Origin: Tetragonia tetragonoides
Lineage: Eukaryota; Streptophyta; Magnoliopsida; Caryophyllales; Aizoaceae
NCBI GenBank assembly: GCA_038025085.1
Contig: CM076139.1
Location: 43,318,807-43,382,806 of the forward strand
Length of the DNA stretch: 64,000 bases
Direction: 5' to 3'
Positions 21,189 to 33,149 of this stretch are shown piece by piece (positions within the stretch are counted from its first letter, which is position 1; each line of letters opens with the position of its first letter). The position numbers and the translations under genes were made by a program. The notes under the pieces were generated by a model. That model was not told the origin of the DNA, searched no databases, and was given only the letters and a program-made list of their open reading frames with translations.

Positions 21189-21612
21189 TCATATTAAAGG
21201 AAATACTCTTTTTGGAGCATGTCTAGCTTATGATTGACTTTTGTTTTGCTTTAAATTCAATAAGGGTGATGTGCCCCTTTTAGACTTAGATTTAAATATT
21301 TGCATTATTATTTTGGAATTGCCAAGTCTTTTGTAATGGACTTTATTATTATTTATGGAGACATGCTCACTTTTGTTTTAATATTGCAACATGATTTATT
21401 TATTCATTCTTTTTTTTAACAACTTTTGAACGCGAAAATAATGAAGGGGCCGGGCCCAGTTGCAATTGGGTTGTCCTACATATCCTTTTAGGTGAATCAG
21501 GCCGCTCGTAGTTCTTATCCGTGCGTTTTTTTTTAACAGTAAATCCCTTTTTTTTTTCGGGGTTACTTAGCCTTATGTGGGCCTCTTGAAAGTGCTATAT
21601 TGGGTGTCTTGC
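21189..21612. other. Convergent intergenic stretch
   Basis: This lies between the ends of the antisense ORF and the minus-strand integrase. Poly-T runs (21410, 21520, 21548) and no frame. Two transcripts would converge here. Confidence 0.6.
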
Positions 21613-22923
21613 CTAAGCATAGAACCTTTTTAGTTGATCCATGTTTATCCATTGACTGAACTCAATCCCATCTGAGTCCGCTAATCTTGCAGCTCCACCG
21701 GTTAGGATCTTTGTAATGAGAAAAGGACCGGACCAATTGGGCCTAAACTTGCCTCTTGGGTCAGTGACGTTGGCCCTTAATTCTTTAAGCACCAGATTTC
21801 CAACTTTGAGGTCTCTCATTTTGCGCCTTTGGTTGAAGTGTTTCGTTAGCCTTTTTTGATAGATTCTCACATTGTGCAAAGCTGGCAACCTTTTTTCATC
21901 TAGTAAGACTAATTGGTCATAGCGGGATTGGACCCAATCCACTTCTGGAATTTGACTTTCCAAGACGATCCGTAGAGATGGGACCTCTAACTCAATTGGT
22001 AATACGACTTTCATTCCATAGACTAAGGAGTATGGTGTTGCTCCCGTTGATGCGCGAACATATGTCCTATAACCCCAAAGTGCCAATGGCAACTTGTCGG
22101 GCCAATCATAACAATTCTCGGACATTCTTTCGATGATTTTCTTAATATTTTCTTAATATTTGCGGTCTGTAGGGAGATGACTTCCGATGTTGGATCTTGA
22201 ACTGGGCTAGGAGCTCGATTACTTCCTTCATGAAGTGTGACCCATTATCGCTAATGATCTCTTGGGGAACCCCATATCTGGCTATTATATTATTCTTGAT
22301 GAATTTGACCACATGTTTTGCTTTGAGCTTTGCGTATTATTGCGCCTTAACCCATTTAGTGAAGTAGTTAATTGCAACTAGAATGTATTGGTGGCCTCCT
22401 TTACCTGTTGGGGTTATCTTGCCAATGATATATATCCCCCAAGCAGAGAAAGGCCAAGGTGAGGTGAAAGTATATAACAGACTTGGTGTGTCTGACACTG
22501 TGTGCATCTTTTGACAAATTCACAACAGTCTTTCTCCATTGTGGTCCAATAATAACCAAGCCTGATTATCTTCCTGGATAACATCATACCGTTCATGTGC
22601 GGTCTACAGACTCCTCCATGTACGTCTCTTAAGACTTTATGGGCCATGTCGGTGCTTAAGCACAAGAGATTAATCCCGCTTGGAGTTTTCTTGTATATTT
22701 GACCTTGTACCTCAATGAATTGGGCCGCGAGCCTTCTAAGTGCCTTTTGGGCTCTAGGGTTAGAATTAGGAGGGTAAACCTGATGGACGAGTAGGTTCTT
22801 TATATCGGTGTACCATTCATCTTTTTCATCATGGAATACCTCTAGAGCGTCGTAATATGAAGGTTCAAACCTTCTTTGTACACAAATAGGCATCATTCGA
22901 ATGGTGTTGGGTATATTGATCAT
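21613..22923 (-). pseudogene. Tat integrase, broken
   Basis: The zinc-binding module appears at the 22923 side: VHGGVCRPHMNG for the His pair and RCTQCQTHQ for the Cys pair. Core remnants follow: ITPTGKGGHQYILVA-type block, then IISDNGSHFM containing the second catalytic Asp, and a degraded SPYRPQ block where the Glu should lie. The C-terminal frame (21613-22125) has LPLALWGYRT, STGATPYSLVYGM and a GNLVLKELR-x-GKFRPNWSGPF segment, the usual gypsy integrase tail. A stop at the Trp/Gln position near 22337 and a frame break at about 22140-22150 inactivate it. Confidence 0.85.
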
Positions 22924-23015
22924 GCTTGCTAATTTGGCTAAGGCATCTGCAAATTGATTATCTTCCCGTGGAAGGTATGTAAAATGTATTTGGTTGAACT
23001 ACACTGTGATTTTGT

Positions 23016-23318
23016 CTAAGTATTCTTCGTAGAGTGCCAATGATTCACTTTTGACTTTCCATACTTTTGAAATTGGTTGATTATAAGCGACGAGTCACCA
23101 TAGACTCGAAGCGTTTTACTGCCAAGGCTTATGGCGGATTGCAATCCTATTATGCAAGCTTCATACTTCGCGCCATTGTTGGTGACCTCGTGGTCTAACT
23201 TAACCAAAATAGGTGTATGTGCACCATCAGGAGACACTATTAGTACTCCCACTCCAAAACCCTTTTGGTTAGATGCTCCATCGAAATAAAGTTTCCAGGT
23301 CTCGGTATCTAAGGTCAT
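23016..23318 (-). pseudogene. Second (archaeal-type) RNase H domain of the Tat element
   Basis: The frame has LYFDGASNQKGFGVGVLIVS with the first Asp, NNGAKYEACIIGLQ with the catalytic Glu, and VYGDSSLIINQ with the next Asp. This second RNase H between the normal RNase H and integrase is the hallmark of Tat-lineage gypsy elements. The frame is lost after about residue 95. Confidence 0.8.
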
Positions 23319-23479
23319 AACCCCTTCGTCTGGAAAGTGGTATTCTTCTTCGCGATCGGGCTCGTCTATAGCTTGGTCAGCTAGGTATTCCGAGATAGCA
23401 TGCCCTTTGTTGGCTTTTTGGTGTTCAAATTTGAGGTCGAACTCTGATAGAAGGACGATCCATCTGGCTATTCTACCAT

Positions 23480-25791
23480 TTAGGATGGGCTTTCAAATAT
23501 GTACTTTAAAGGATTTTCTCTCAATCTTATGTGGATCGTATGCTGGAGTATGTAATGTCGTAGTTTCTTGATCGTAGCGACCAAGGCTAGGCATGTTTTT
23601 TCTAGAGAGGAATAGCGGGTTTCATATTCCAGAAACTTCTTGCTCACATAGTAGATGGCCTTCTCTTCCTTGTTTATTTCTTGGGCTAGCATGGCCCCCA
23701 TTGATGTTTCTGTGACAGTAAGGTAGAGAATTAGAGGCATGCCTGGAGTGGGCGGTACTAGCACGGGTGGTTCGGACATATAGACCTTAATTTTGTCAAA
23801 GGCCTTTTGGCATTGCTCGTCCCATTCCGTTTTTACCTCTTTTTTGAGCTTTTTGAATATAGGCTCGTAGGTGATAGTTAATTTGGAAATGAACCTGCTA
23901 ATAAACTGGATTCTTCCCAGGAAGCCCTTGATTTCTTTTTCCGTTTTCGGTGGGGGCATATCTATTATGGCCTTGATCTTAGATGGATCAATCTCGATTC
24001 CTCTGGTGCTTAAGACGAATCCTAAAAGTTTGCCGAATGTAACTCCGAATGCGCACTTTTTGGAATTGAGCCTTATGTTGTACTTCCTAAGCCTGTCGAA
24101 GAACTTTTGAAGTGAGGGTACATGCTCGTCTCTCTCCTTAGACTTTATGATCATGTCATCTGTGTAAACTTCGGCCTCTTTATGCATCATATCGTGGAGC
24201 ACGGTTGTCGCGGTTCTTTGATATGTAGCCCTCGCGTTCTTAAGCCCGAACGACATTACAATGTAGCAATAAGTGCCCCATTGTGTGATGAAAGTGGTTT
24301 TCTCTTCATCCTTTTGGCTATCAGGACTTGGTTATATCCTGCGTACCCGTCCATGAATGATAGGAGGGCGTAGACCTGTTAATTGGGTTTGGAACATGTC
24401 GGGTTAGGGTCACAGCGGGTCGGGTCATTTCGGGTTCGGGTTGAAAAATGCTCGACCCTGACCCAGTGTTGTCGGGTTCGGGTCGCCCCACCGGGTCGAG
24501 TGACCCAATGATTTATTTTTCCTTCTTTAATTATGTAGCTAATTTATGCTTTCAAATGGTATATTTTCCAATTTATAACTTGTATTAACTACGTACGTAT
24601 ATTTTTACACGTTTTGGTATGTATATACGACTATATGATATTCTTTATACTTTTTTTTAATGATTCGATGAGTTGTGCTTTACATTTCCGTCCATTTTAG
24701 CGTAATTAAAAGCAAAAATTCTTATTTTGAGAGAACAAATAGGAAGAGAAAAAGTTAATGAAAGAAAAAGATAATGAAGGAAATTATTTGTTTTTTAAGA
24801 TATTTTAGTCGAAATTTTTGTTTATAATTTCAAATTGTTCTATTTTTCGGGTCAAACGGGTCGACCCACTAACGGGTCGGGTTTAACCCAAAAAACACCG
24901 AGTTAATCGGGTTCGGGTCAAACCGGGTTACTGGTCGGAAAATCAGTGTTAGGACCCTGAAAAAAGGGTCGGGTCGGGTCGGAAATTGACAGGTCTAGCG
25001 AGGGCGTGTCGTACTGTATTGTCTACTAGAACATCTATGTGGGGTAGTGGAAATTCATCTTTCGGGCTTGCTTTGTCCCTAAAATCCACACACATTCGCA
25101 CTCGTCCGTCCTTTTTTGGGACTAGGACAATGTTGGCTATCCAATCGGGGTAGTTGTCCACTCTTATGAAGCCTGCATCGAGTTGTTTTTGGACCTCTTA
25201 TTTGATCTTAAGAGCCCATTCTGGTTTCATTCTCCTTAGCTTTGGTTTGACTGGTTTGCAGTTTGGTTTTAGCGGGATGGTATGTTGGGCAATGTTGCGG
25301 TCTATACCAGGCATGTCCTTGTAGGACCAGGCAAAAATATCCGTATAATTCTTTAGGAGTGTTACGTATTGTTCGCGTTCATTAGAAGTTAAAGACAAGC
25401 CTATTTGCACATGGCGAGGCTCATCATTAGTTGCAATATTTATGGTCTCTGTTTCTTCGACTATTGAAGTCTTTTGTTCATGTTCAATTAATGCTTTAAT
25501 GACTTCTTTTGGCAATTCCATTATGTCTTCTGAAATACTAGCAACAAGGCAATCCGAGTAAGCAAAATCGATACTCATAACATTAATAGAAGCGGACAAT
25601 ACATCAATGACGTCATCACTAGCGACCTTAGTAGCAAAAGAAATAGACTGGGGTGGACTACCCGACACTTCTAGGATAACAGACTCAGAATCAGACTCGG
25701 ACTCGGAATTAGACTCAGAATCAGAATTGGGCCTTTCTGAAGGACCATTGCGAATTGTAACTTGTACTTGACTCCCTCGACTGGAGCCCAT
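23480..25791 (-). pseudogene. Tat reverse transcriptase-RNase H, split by a hAT MITE
   Basis: Reading on the minus strand: an acidic linker (SESDSESV repeats, about 25670-25720), an RT entry block FAWSYKDMPGID, a stop at about 25198, then IANIVLVPKKDGRVRMCVDFRD and FPLPHIDVLVDNTVRHAL (to 25007). The MITE 24371-24997 intervenes, then FMDGYAGYNQVLIAK and, after a frameshift near 24260, MSFGLKNARATYQR, YTDDMIIKSK (the YxDD active site, with Thr for the usual Val), GFVLSTRGIEIDPSKI and GFLGRIQFISRFI. RNase H remnants with YYVSKKFLEYETRYS end near 23480. It would have copied the element RNA into DNA. Confidence 0.9.
24371..24997. mobile_element. hAT-type MITE in the Tat RT
   Basis: The ends are TAGACCTGTTAATT and AATTGACAGGTCTA, an almost perfect 14-bp inverted repeat. 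Flanking sequence repeats GGAGGGCG (24363-24370) against CGAGGGCG (24999-25006), an 8-bp duplication with one mismatch and one extra base. Subterminal GGGTCGGGTC/CGACCC words and no frame mark it non-autonomous. The same family, inverted, is at 53056-53745. Confidence 0.85.
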
Positions 25792-25907
25792 TTCGTCTCA
25801 TGCTTCCAGGTGGAGCGGTCGGGCCCGATTGGGGCAATCAGCTTGGACGGGTCGAAGCCTTCATTAAAAAGCACAGTAAGGGGAAGTTTTTTTATTGCCT
25901 CATCGTA

Positions 25908-26204
25908 TTAGCGATGTTCTTCGCCAAATAGTAGTCCAAAGTCATTGGGTTCCATGTCATTAGCCCAATCTTTAGTGGATTGGTCCTCTTTGAGAGGTAT
26001 TAGTGCATCTTCACTCATAGTGAAACAGTCTTGAAATGCCTCAAAGCCCGGAACTAGAACTCCATTGATCGTATAAGGTTTTGGAAATCCATAATAGGGG
26101 TATGGATCGCCTTCTTGGAGAAATTGTCCATTGAGAGTTAGAGTATAGGGATCCATGCCATGTGGGATAGGCTTGTTGGCCGCGCGGGCTCTCTTTCTAG
26201 CCAC
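25908..26204 (-). pseudogene. Tat linker between protease and RT
   Basis: A 98-codon frame with GFEAFQDCFTMSEDALIPL and an acidic end, in the position of the non-catalytic linker seen between protease and RT in Tat elements. I recognise no catalytic motif. Confidence 0.5.
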
Positions 26205-26294
26205 CTCCTTGGATATGTAGGCTCAGATCTCTTGCCTCGTGGGCTTATAGCCTATCCCAAATGGATCATTTTTTATCTTGGTGTTCTAGCAGGA

Positions 26295-27032
26295 TTAGGC
26301 TACCTTGGGGTGAGGACCCAAAGTGGTGCCTGGAAAGTGACCTTGCTTTCTAAGTAGAGCGTTCACATTGAGCGTGGGCTCTATTGTTTCTATGAAGGCT
26401 ATCTTCTCGAAGCCCCATAATTCTTCATATTGCTCGTTATGCTCTATCTTTAGGAGTGGAGCTTTTTCTATCTGGGCTACCATGGTATCAGCACAGACTT
26501 CCAGAGTGGGTCCTGCTAGACATAGCTTCACCTTTTGGTAAAGGGTCGAGGCTACAACATTAAGCTCATGCAACTAAGGCCTTCCTAAAAGTAGATTGAA
26601 GGTGGCCGGAATATCGATGACTTGAAATTTGACCATTTTCTCAATGGGCCCAATGTTAATATTCATGGAAAATGTGCCTAAGACGTTCCTTTTGGAATTT
26701 TCATAAGCTCTTGGCCCTTGTGCGGAGTGCGCGAGATTGTTGCAGTCTATTTTGAGGTGTTCAGCCGTCCTCAAGGGGCATACGTTTACAGCAGAGCCAT
26801 TGTCAACCAAAGTCATCGGGACTTGTCTTTGTTGACAAATTACAGTCAGATAAAGGGCTTTGTTGTGGTGGATGCCTTCGGGTGGAAGATCCTTGTCTAG
26901 AAAAGGTGACGGGTGTGGATGACTTTCCTTGGACCAGGAGATTAACCACATCCTCGGGATAGCATTTGGAGAAATGGTGGTTGCGTTCAAGGCTTCTAGT
27001 ATGACCCTTCTATGAGTGATAGATGTGGTCAA
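26295..27032 (-). pseudogene. Tat aspartic protease, broken
   Basis: LVDNGSAVNVCP at about 26780-26815 is the active-site loop (Asp-x-Gly-Ser in place of the usual Asp-Gly/Thr-Gly), and FNLLLGRP at about 26580-26600 is the downstream hydrophobic-Gly motif. The next codon, expected Trp, is TAG at 26574-26576. The protease would mature Gag-Pol. Confidence 0.8.
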
Positions 27033-27363
27033 TAATTACCAAATGGATATGTCACCTTTTGTCCTTTGCAATTGTTTATGGATGTTAGTTCCATCATCTT
27101 CCTTAATCGCCCTTTCTTTAGATTGGATCCCTATTGGGGATGGTTACATGCTCTACAAGTTGGATTTGAGATGGATCCATGAATATGTTTTTGGGCCTGA
27201 ACTGGCGGCCTAACCTTGTGAGGTAGTTCAGAGCTTTGTCATCTTCGTCTTTCTCATCATCGAAGATATCATACCAAGATTTTCCATTAGCTATGTCATG
27301 GACTTGGGGAGCTAGCACATCTTCAGGATCAATATAATGTCCATTGTCCTCTTCATCACTGTC

Positions 27364-28918
27364 CTAAAGGCCACAAATGTCTAGTGTGGGCCTTGGGCTT
27401 GGGTATGGTGGTATGACTTGCCCAATAGGAGTGATTAGATAGGATGGATCAAACCCTTCCTCTATGTCAATGGCAAAAGAGCTCCATAGGGGATTATTAT
27501 TGTTACTGGGTGGCGGTGCGTCCTTAGGTAATGGTATGGTGCCATTGTCGAACAGATCTTGAATTTTCTCCTTGAGAGTGTAGCACTTTTCGGTGTCGTA
27601 TCCATGTCCTCTATGGTATTTGCAGAATGCAGACTCGTTCCAATATGGCGATCTTTTCTGTACGGGTGGATCGTGAATAGGCCCAATCGGGTGCAAATAG
27701 TCTCCTTTGTCTAATTTGTCTAGAGCTTTGACATAAGGCATCCCAAGGGGAGCAAACCTTCTTGGACGCCTATCAGCAATGGTGTTCAGTTCATTTCCTC
27801 TACTTGTGGAGGCATGATTGGTATTGGTGTATTTCTTATCGTTGTAACCACTTGTGTTGTTATTGTAAGTGACCTTGTTCTTCCCTCTTTGGAGTTGGTC
27901 ATCTTCAATGGCCATGCCTACTTCAGTTAGTTGGGCATAAGTGGTTATGTGTTGAAACTTCATGTGCTCGTGATATTCAGACTCCAAGTTTTAGACTAAC
28001 ATTCTAATTTAATCCCTTTTAGAGGGCGATCAATCATTTCAGCAACCTTGTCCTCCATCTTCTCACGAAGTTGGTGAATCCTTCTTTATCACCTTGCTTG
28101 GTGACGTCCAATTCTCTCAATATCATGGGAGGCAAGACATTGTCAGCATATCTCCCCAGGAACAACGTGGATAAGTCTTCCCACTTCTGCAGCTTTTGAG
28201 TGGGTAGTTTGAAGAACCAGGCCCTAACAGCAGGGTCTAAAGTTTGGGAAAAGAGGTGAATATACAACTCTTGCTCAATGCCTCTAAGGCCCAATGCAGT
28301 GGTAAAGGCCCTAATGTGATCTTGTGGATCATCGTTCCCTTTGAATGTGGGAACTTCAGGCATGGAAAATTTAGCGGGCAATTTTCCTTTAATGTGGGGA
28401 GCATAGCCTTCAGAATTGATGATCATGTCATTAAAGACACGACTCTTGCCTAGAACGGACTCAAGCCTGTTCAGCTTAGCTTGGAGTTCTTAGACCTCTT
28501 TAGTGGAGGACTCAGTCTTATCCTCGTTTTGTTTGGGCTAATCTTCATCCCTAGTAGGGGGATCCAACTTAGCGACACGGGCTTCCATATCAGTGAATCT
28601 AGCATTCATGGCGACCAATTGGGCTAAAAGGTCGTCCATCTTTTGGTTAGCGGTTCTCTCGGTATCTCCAGACATAATGGACTTAGGTGAACTGGGTGGC
28701 GAGGTATGAGGTGACAATGGCGGTGTGCGAAGGTACTCGAGCCAAATGGGGCCCACAAACTGTGCTTGCGGTGAAGGCTCGAATGACAACTTGCGCATCA
28801 ATCTCTTGTTGGACACGTCCCTCTCCCACTTCCTAGGACCGTGATCTTTACTCCTACCAATTTTAGACTTAGAGAAGGCCCGTTTAAGAAAATAAGAAAT
28901 AAATGGAAAACTCCACAA
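27364..28918 (-). pseudogene. Tat gag, broken
   Basis: N-terminal half: basic and Pro/Ser-rich (28538-28918), with a coiled-coil-like segment LVAMNARFTDMEARVAKL. The retrotransposon gag core follows: PEVPTFKGNDDPQDHIRAF, WFFKLPTQKLQKWEDLSTLF and FTNFVRRWR (28034-28330). The nucleocapsid-like end has CKYHRGHGYDTEKCYTLK (about 27570-27630), a zinc finger of the C-x2-H-x4-H/G type common to this lineage. Stops near 28490-28540 and 27990-28033 split it. Residues to 27118 continue an acidic Pro-rich tail. Confidence 0.85.
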
Positions 28919-29880
28919 AAGAAAGATTTTATTTTAAAAACAAATATGGGAAAAGAATCTAGCACTAATCCTCAACATGGTGATTTTTAGGAGAGACGTG
29001 ATTTTATGTAAATAGTATATTCTAGTCAATGATCTTTAGACTCTATAGAATTAAAAGAAATATACTCTTGACTTGCATATGGGATATAATTCCCGAATTT
29101 AAGAAAGGAAAATATACTATTGACTTGCTTTAAGGGAATAAAGTAAGACTTTTTTTTTTTTTAATTTTGTGAAAGATCATTGACGGGAATATATTATTTG
29201 CATGCAATCTAATTCATATGGAAAAGAACGTCTCCCTAATATGGTCACTAGCATCATCGGAGTCATGCATGGATTCTATTTCCTAAAAAGAAAAGATCCT
29301 AAACTCTATTTGTAAACCTGACAAAACGCACAAGTAAACAAAAAGGGAATCCTTCCGAAAACTGGACTCAAGAAAATCCTAAGGGGGGATCTAGTCCTAA
29401 TATTCTATGGAAACTAATCACATAGCAAGGAAACAATCAATCACAATATAGCAAGTAAATCAATTAGCACCTTGATATGGACTATGGGACTAAATGCAAT
29501 AGCTTGACACAATCTATGGTTGGATAAGGTAACCCACGACCGGATGCGTTTCATCATCTATGGTATGCATAGTAAAACTAAACGTACCGTTTTACATATC
29601 TCGAATGGACACATGTAAATGTCATGGGGTGGAACACGACTATGTGCAAAGGTAATCCGGACCTAGTGGGTCACCGGCCTAACTCATAGACAATGCTCCA
29701 AAGGGTAATTCCTGTTTATGGTGTGGTGATATCTTTCGACATCTTGCGATGATAACGCATGCAATATGAATGATATGGATGCAAAGCGAAGAATATAAAC
29801 ACATACGGTAATTGAACCAAATAGCTAAAATAAATTATTGACATGGATAGGTGTTTGAATTACACCCTCTTGTTAAATGT
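28919..29880. other. 5' leader of the Tat element
   Basis: About 960 bases between primer-binding site and gag (minus sense), A+T-rich, without a frame. Poly-T/A at 29152-29163. I see no other feature. Confidence 0.6.
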
Positions 29881-29898
29881 CCCCAGTGAAGTCGCTAC
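29881..29898 (-). promoter_or_regulatory. Primer-binding site of the Tat element
   Basis: Directly after the 5' LTR, minus strand: GTAGCGACTTCACTGGGG, followed by ACATTT. The GCGACT(C/T)CACTGGGG word is used by several Tat/Ogre elements; I recall a tRNA-Arg match but cannot confirm it. Confidence 0.6.
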
Positions 29899-31412
29899 TG
29901 TAAGAACCCTCGCCTTTCCGGCGCCTATATCGAGATATCTAGTTGGAAATTAATGGTTCTCAAATAATACGTCATATGCAATTTAAATTCAATTATAACG
30001 GGGAATAACAATTTGCAAGCAATGAAGCCGCCACCAATTTTTAGGAAACAATTGGAAACCATCAAAAAGTGCACCCAATTCCTATTGGGAATTGACTCAT
30101 ACCCATGGGGCTAAATATTGAGTTCGGGGGTGTAGGTACGAAATAAACAAAACGAATTTCATCTAAATCGCCCGAATTAACGGCCTCTACTAAGCCTATC
30201 CATGTCAAATATTTATCTATGCTATATGGTTCCATACAAATCCGGTCGTCCAAGATCCTAAAATTAGGTAGGCGGGTTAAAGACAACCAAATTACCTATG
30301 TTATCACTTTGCACAATTTATATCCAATTTGCATGCATACTATTTATCAAACACGAATAAGAGATAAGAGTAATAATTTAACGCTCCAACCTACCACACT
30401 TTGCTAAACGCTCGAAGCATTGCATATGCACATCAATAAATTTGTTAGTAACTTCAATAGAAGAACGATGCAAAAATATTAACTTTATGCTAAAATAAAC
30501 CTAGGACGTTGCTATATGCATGCACAAACGATAAAAAGATGCAAACTTGCATAAGCTAATAAAAAGATGCAAACATTAAATTAAACTAACATGCCTAACT
30601 ATTTACAAGGATCGAAGCATGCATAATCATTCAACCATAATTAAAAGCTAGATAAAACATGATTATAAACAGTAAAAAAGAGATTTAATAGAAGATTTAG
30701 GCCCTCAGGATGGTTAACCTGGACGTTCTATTGGGACGGGACTAGTAGAATTGGAATTGCTCTTCAATCTTGGGTGCTAGGTTGGGTGCAATGACTTGCT
30801 TGAGTCTTCAAAATCTTAATTCTCTATGATTTTGGGGTATTTGTGCTCTCAAATTGCTCTCAAAATTATAAACTGACCAACCTCTCTCAAAAGAGGGTGA
30901 AAGGGAGTATTTATAGAGTTAGGGGACAGAATTAGGGGCTTAGGGCTGCAAACCCAGCGCCGAAACTCAGCCCAGCCAAAAAAAAGGCCGAGCGGCCAAC
31001 CGGAAGGCAGTTGGAGCCCAGCGGCTGCCCTGAGGGCCCCCGCCATCACGCTTGTGCCTCCAGGTTGACAGCGTCAGCCGCTCGACCCAGAGGGGCGCGC
31101 GTGGCTAGGGTTTTTGGACTTTTTGTGCTCAGTAAATTACGAAATTGCCCTTGGGCTGACCCAGGGGGTCGGGATTGAGCGGTTTCGACCCAAATGTTTA
31201 AGATGCGATATCTCTTGATCCGGGAACCTGACTGAGGCAAGGTCAAAGGCGTTGGAATCCTTATAACAAGGGCTATCCAAAGACTGAGGTTTCAAGGATA
31301 TTGGTCTAGATTTTTGAGCAATCTCCTTTTCTATTTACGTCCATGTTAATCTATTACCAGCATCATCGTGCGTTGCGGTGCCAGGGGATGAGAACCGATT
31401 AGATTGTCTACA
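29899..31412 (-). repeat. 5' LTR of the Tat element
   Basis: Pair of 13403-14915, nearly identical in length and sequence, with the same TATA at the complement of 30907-30916. The coding frame of Sirevirus 1 resumes directly after its duplicated GATAT. Confidence 0.9.
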
Positions 31413-32567
31413 GATATTCGTTGAGCAACCTCCCGGATTTGAAACTCAAGGATTTAAAAAACATGATTTCAAGTTGGATAAGGCATTATATGGCTTAAAG
31501 CAAGCCCCTCATGCGTGGTTATGAGCGCTGGTTCAAGTTCTTAATGGAAAATGAGTTTCAAAGAGGGAAGGTTGACAACACATTATTTATCAAGGTGAAA
31601 GACAAGCATTTATTAATTGTTCAAATATATGTCGATGATATTATATTTGGTGCTACTAACGAATGTTTGTGCAAGGAATTTTCGGACGTGATGACAAGTG
31701 AATTCGGGATGAGCATGATGGGCGAACTCAACTTCTTTTTGGCTTTGCAAATCATGGAATCTCGTGAAGGAATTATTATCACCAACTAAAGTATCTCAAA
31801 GAGCTCGTGAGAAAGTATGGAATGGAAACCGCCAAGACAGCGGTCATACCTCTATCGACATCAACTAAGTTCGACATGGATGAGGAAGGTAAGAAAGTTG
31901 ATGAAAAGACATATCGAGGTATAATCGGTTCTCTCCTTTACTTAACCGCAAGTAGACCTGATATTGTCTATAGTGTAGACTTGTGTGCTCGTTTTCAATC
32001 TTGTCCTAAAGAATCTCAAATGATAGCGGTAAAAAGAATTTTGAGATATCTACGTGGTAATCATAATTTGTGCCTTTGGTACCCATTCGGATCAAGTCTT
32101 GATCTAATCGATTATGCCGATGCGGACTATGCGGGTTATCTCGTTTACTGCAAGAGCACTTCTGGTATGGCACACCTTTGTTCATTCTTGATTTCATGGA
32201 GCTCTAGGAAACAAAATTCAATTGATTTGTCTACGTCGAAGCCAAATATGTTTCCGCCGCTTCATGTTGTGCTCAAATGTTATGGATTAAACAACAATTA
32301 AAAGACTTTGGTGTTGTTATTGATTGCATGCTTATTTATTGTGACAACACAAGTGCTATTAACATTGCTAAAAATCCTTGCCAACGTAAGAGAACCAAAC
32401 ACATTGACATTAGACATCATTTCTTGAGAGATCATTCGGAAAAAGGGAACATTGCAATGAACTTTTGCAAGACGGAAAATCAAGTGGCGGATATCTTCAC
32501 AAAGACCCTTAGCAGGGAACGATTCGAGAAGATTAGGCTTGAGCTTGGCCAAACAAGGATTTCCTAG
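31413..32567 (+). pseudogene. Sirevirus 1 RT-RNase H, second part
   Basis: The RT resumes with VEQPPGFE after the gypsy insertion, then KHDFKLDKALYGLKQAP, IYVDDIIFGATNE with intact YVDD (about 31625-31665), GMSMMGELNFFLALQI and YRGIIGSLLYLTASRPDI. RNase H follows: DYADADYAGY, CDNTSAINIAKNP, RTKHIDIRHHFLRD and DIFTKTLSRERFEK to the stop TAG at 32565. Frame changes near 31510, 31790 and 32270 break it. Confidence 0.9.
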
Positions 32568-32827
32568 ATATATGATTTGACTCCTCCTTGGGGAATTTAA
32601 TTAAGCATATTACATGATGAGAATGTTGCATTTATGAGCTTATTGAATTTAATTGTGCAAATCAAAAATTGAACTTTGTCACAAGTTCTATTACATGAGC
32701 TAAATGTTGCATTGCACTCATCTTGGTCCTTAGGATATTTCCCATATTGTTCTCAAGTGATATGAGTTTTGTTTGTTTGTGAAATTTGGGCCAAATAAAA
32801 TCTGAGCAAATAAGATTTCTCTCTCTC

Positions 32828-32836
32828 CTATAAAAA
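32828..32836 (+). promoter_or_regulatory. TATA box upstream of the extra ORF
   Basis: CTATAAAAA behind a CT-rich stretch, 322 bases before the ATG at 33150. It would allow an mRNA separate from the genomic transcript; not proven. Confidence 0.5.
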
Positions 32837-33030
32837 GAATGTCAGTTATATTATTAGGAAAGCTCTCTCACAAAAATCCCACAAATATTCTCTCTCTCTC
32901 TCCCACGTGACCGGTTATGCAAGAGAAAAAGGGGACATTGTATTGTCCTTCATTTAAACCCCTTTAACCACTCAACCATCATTTCTCTCCACTTCCCAAA
33001 GACGGCGAGACCCCACTTGCCCAAACCGTC

Positions 33031-33031
<1 letters not shown>

Positions 33032-33118
<87 letters not shown>
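33032..33118. repeat. (CT)n microsatellite
   Basis: About 43 CT units without interruption, in the presumed 5' leader of the extra ORF. Confidence 0.95.
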
Positions 33119-33119
<1 letters not shown>

Positions 33120-33149
33120 CTTTACTTCTTCTTCCTTCTTTTCTTTCAC

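Larger units (their letters stand above)
13403..31412 (-). mobile_element. Tat-lineage Ty3/gypsy element with antisense extra genes
   Basis: Two ~1.5-kb LTRs (13403-14915 and 29899-31412) differ by only a few percent by eye and bound 18,010 bp. Target duplications are GGTAT (13398-13402) and GATAT (31413-31417), one mismatch. Read on the minus strand the order is LTR, primer-binding site, gag, protease, RT, RNase H, a second RNase H-like domain, integrase, then two genes on the opposite strand, tandem repeats, a polypurine tract and LTR. The dual RNase H and large size fit the Tat/Ogre branch. Gag-pol is broken by stops and by a hAT MITE. Confidence 0.9.
32568..33149. other. pol-to-extra-ORF spacer with promoter-like features
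   Basis: Non-coding. It holds TATA at 32828, CT-rich leader sequence, a CACGTG at 32905-32910 and the (CT)n tract. No remnant of pol follows the stop. Confidence 0.6.

Noticed and set aside
23871..24373. Plus-strand frames in the Tat RT
   Set aside because: Shadows of the minus-strand RT, which carries the conserved motifs.
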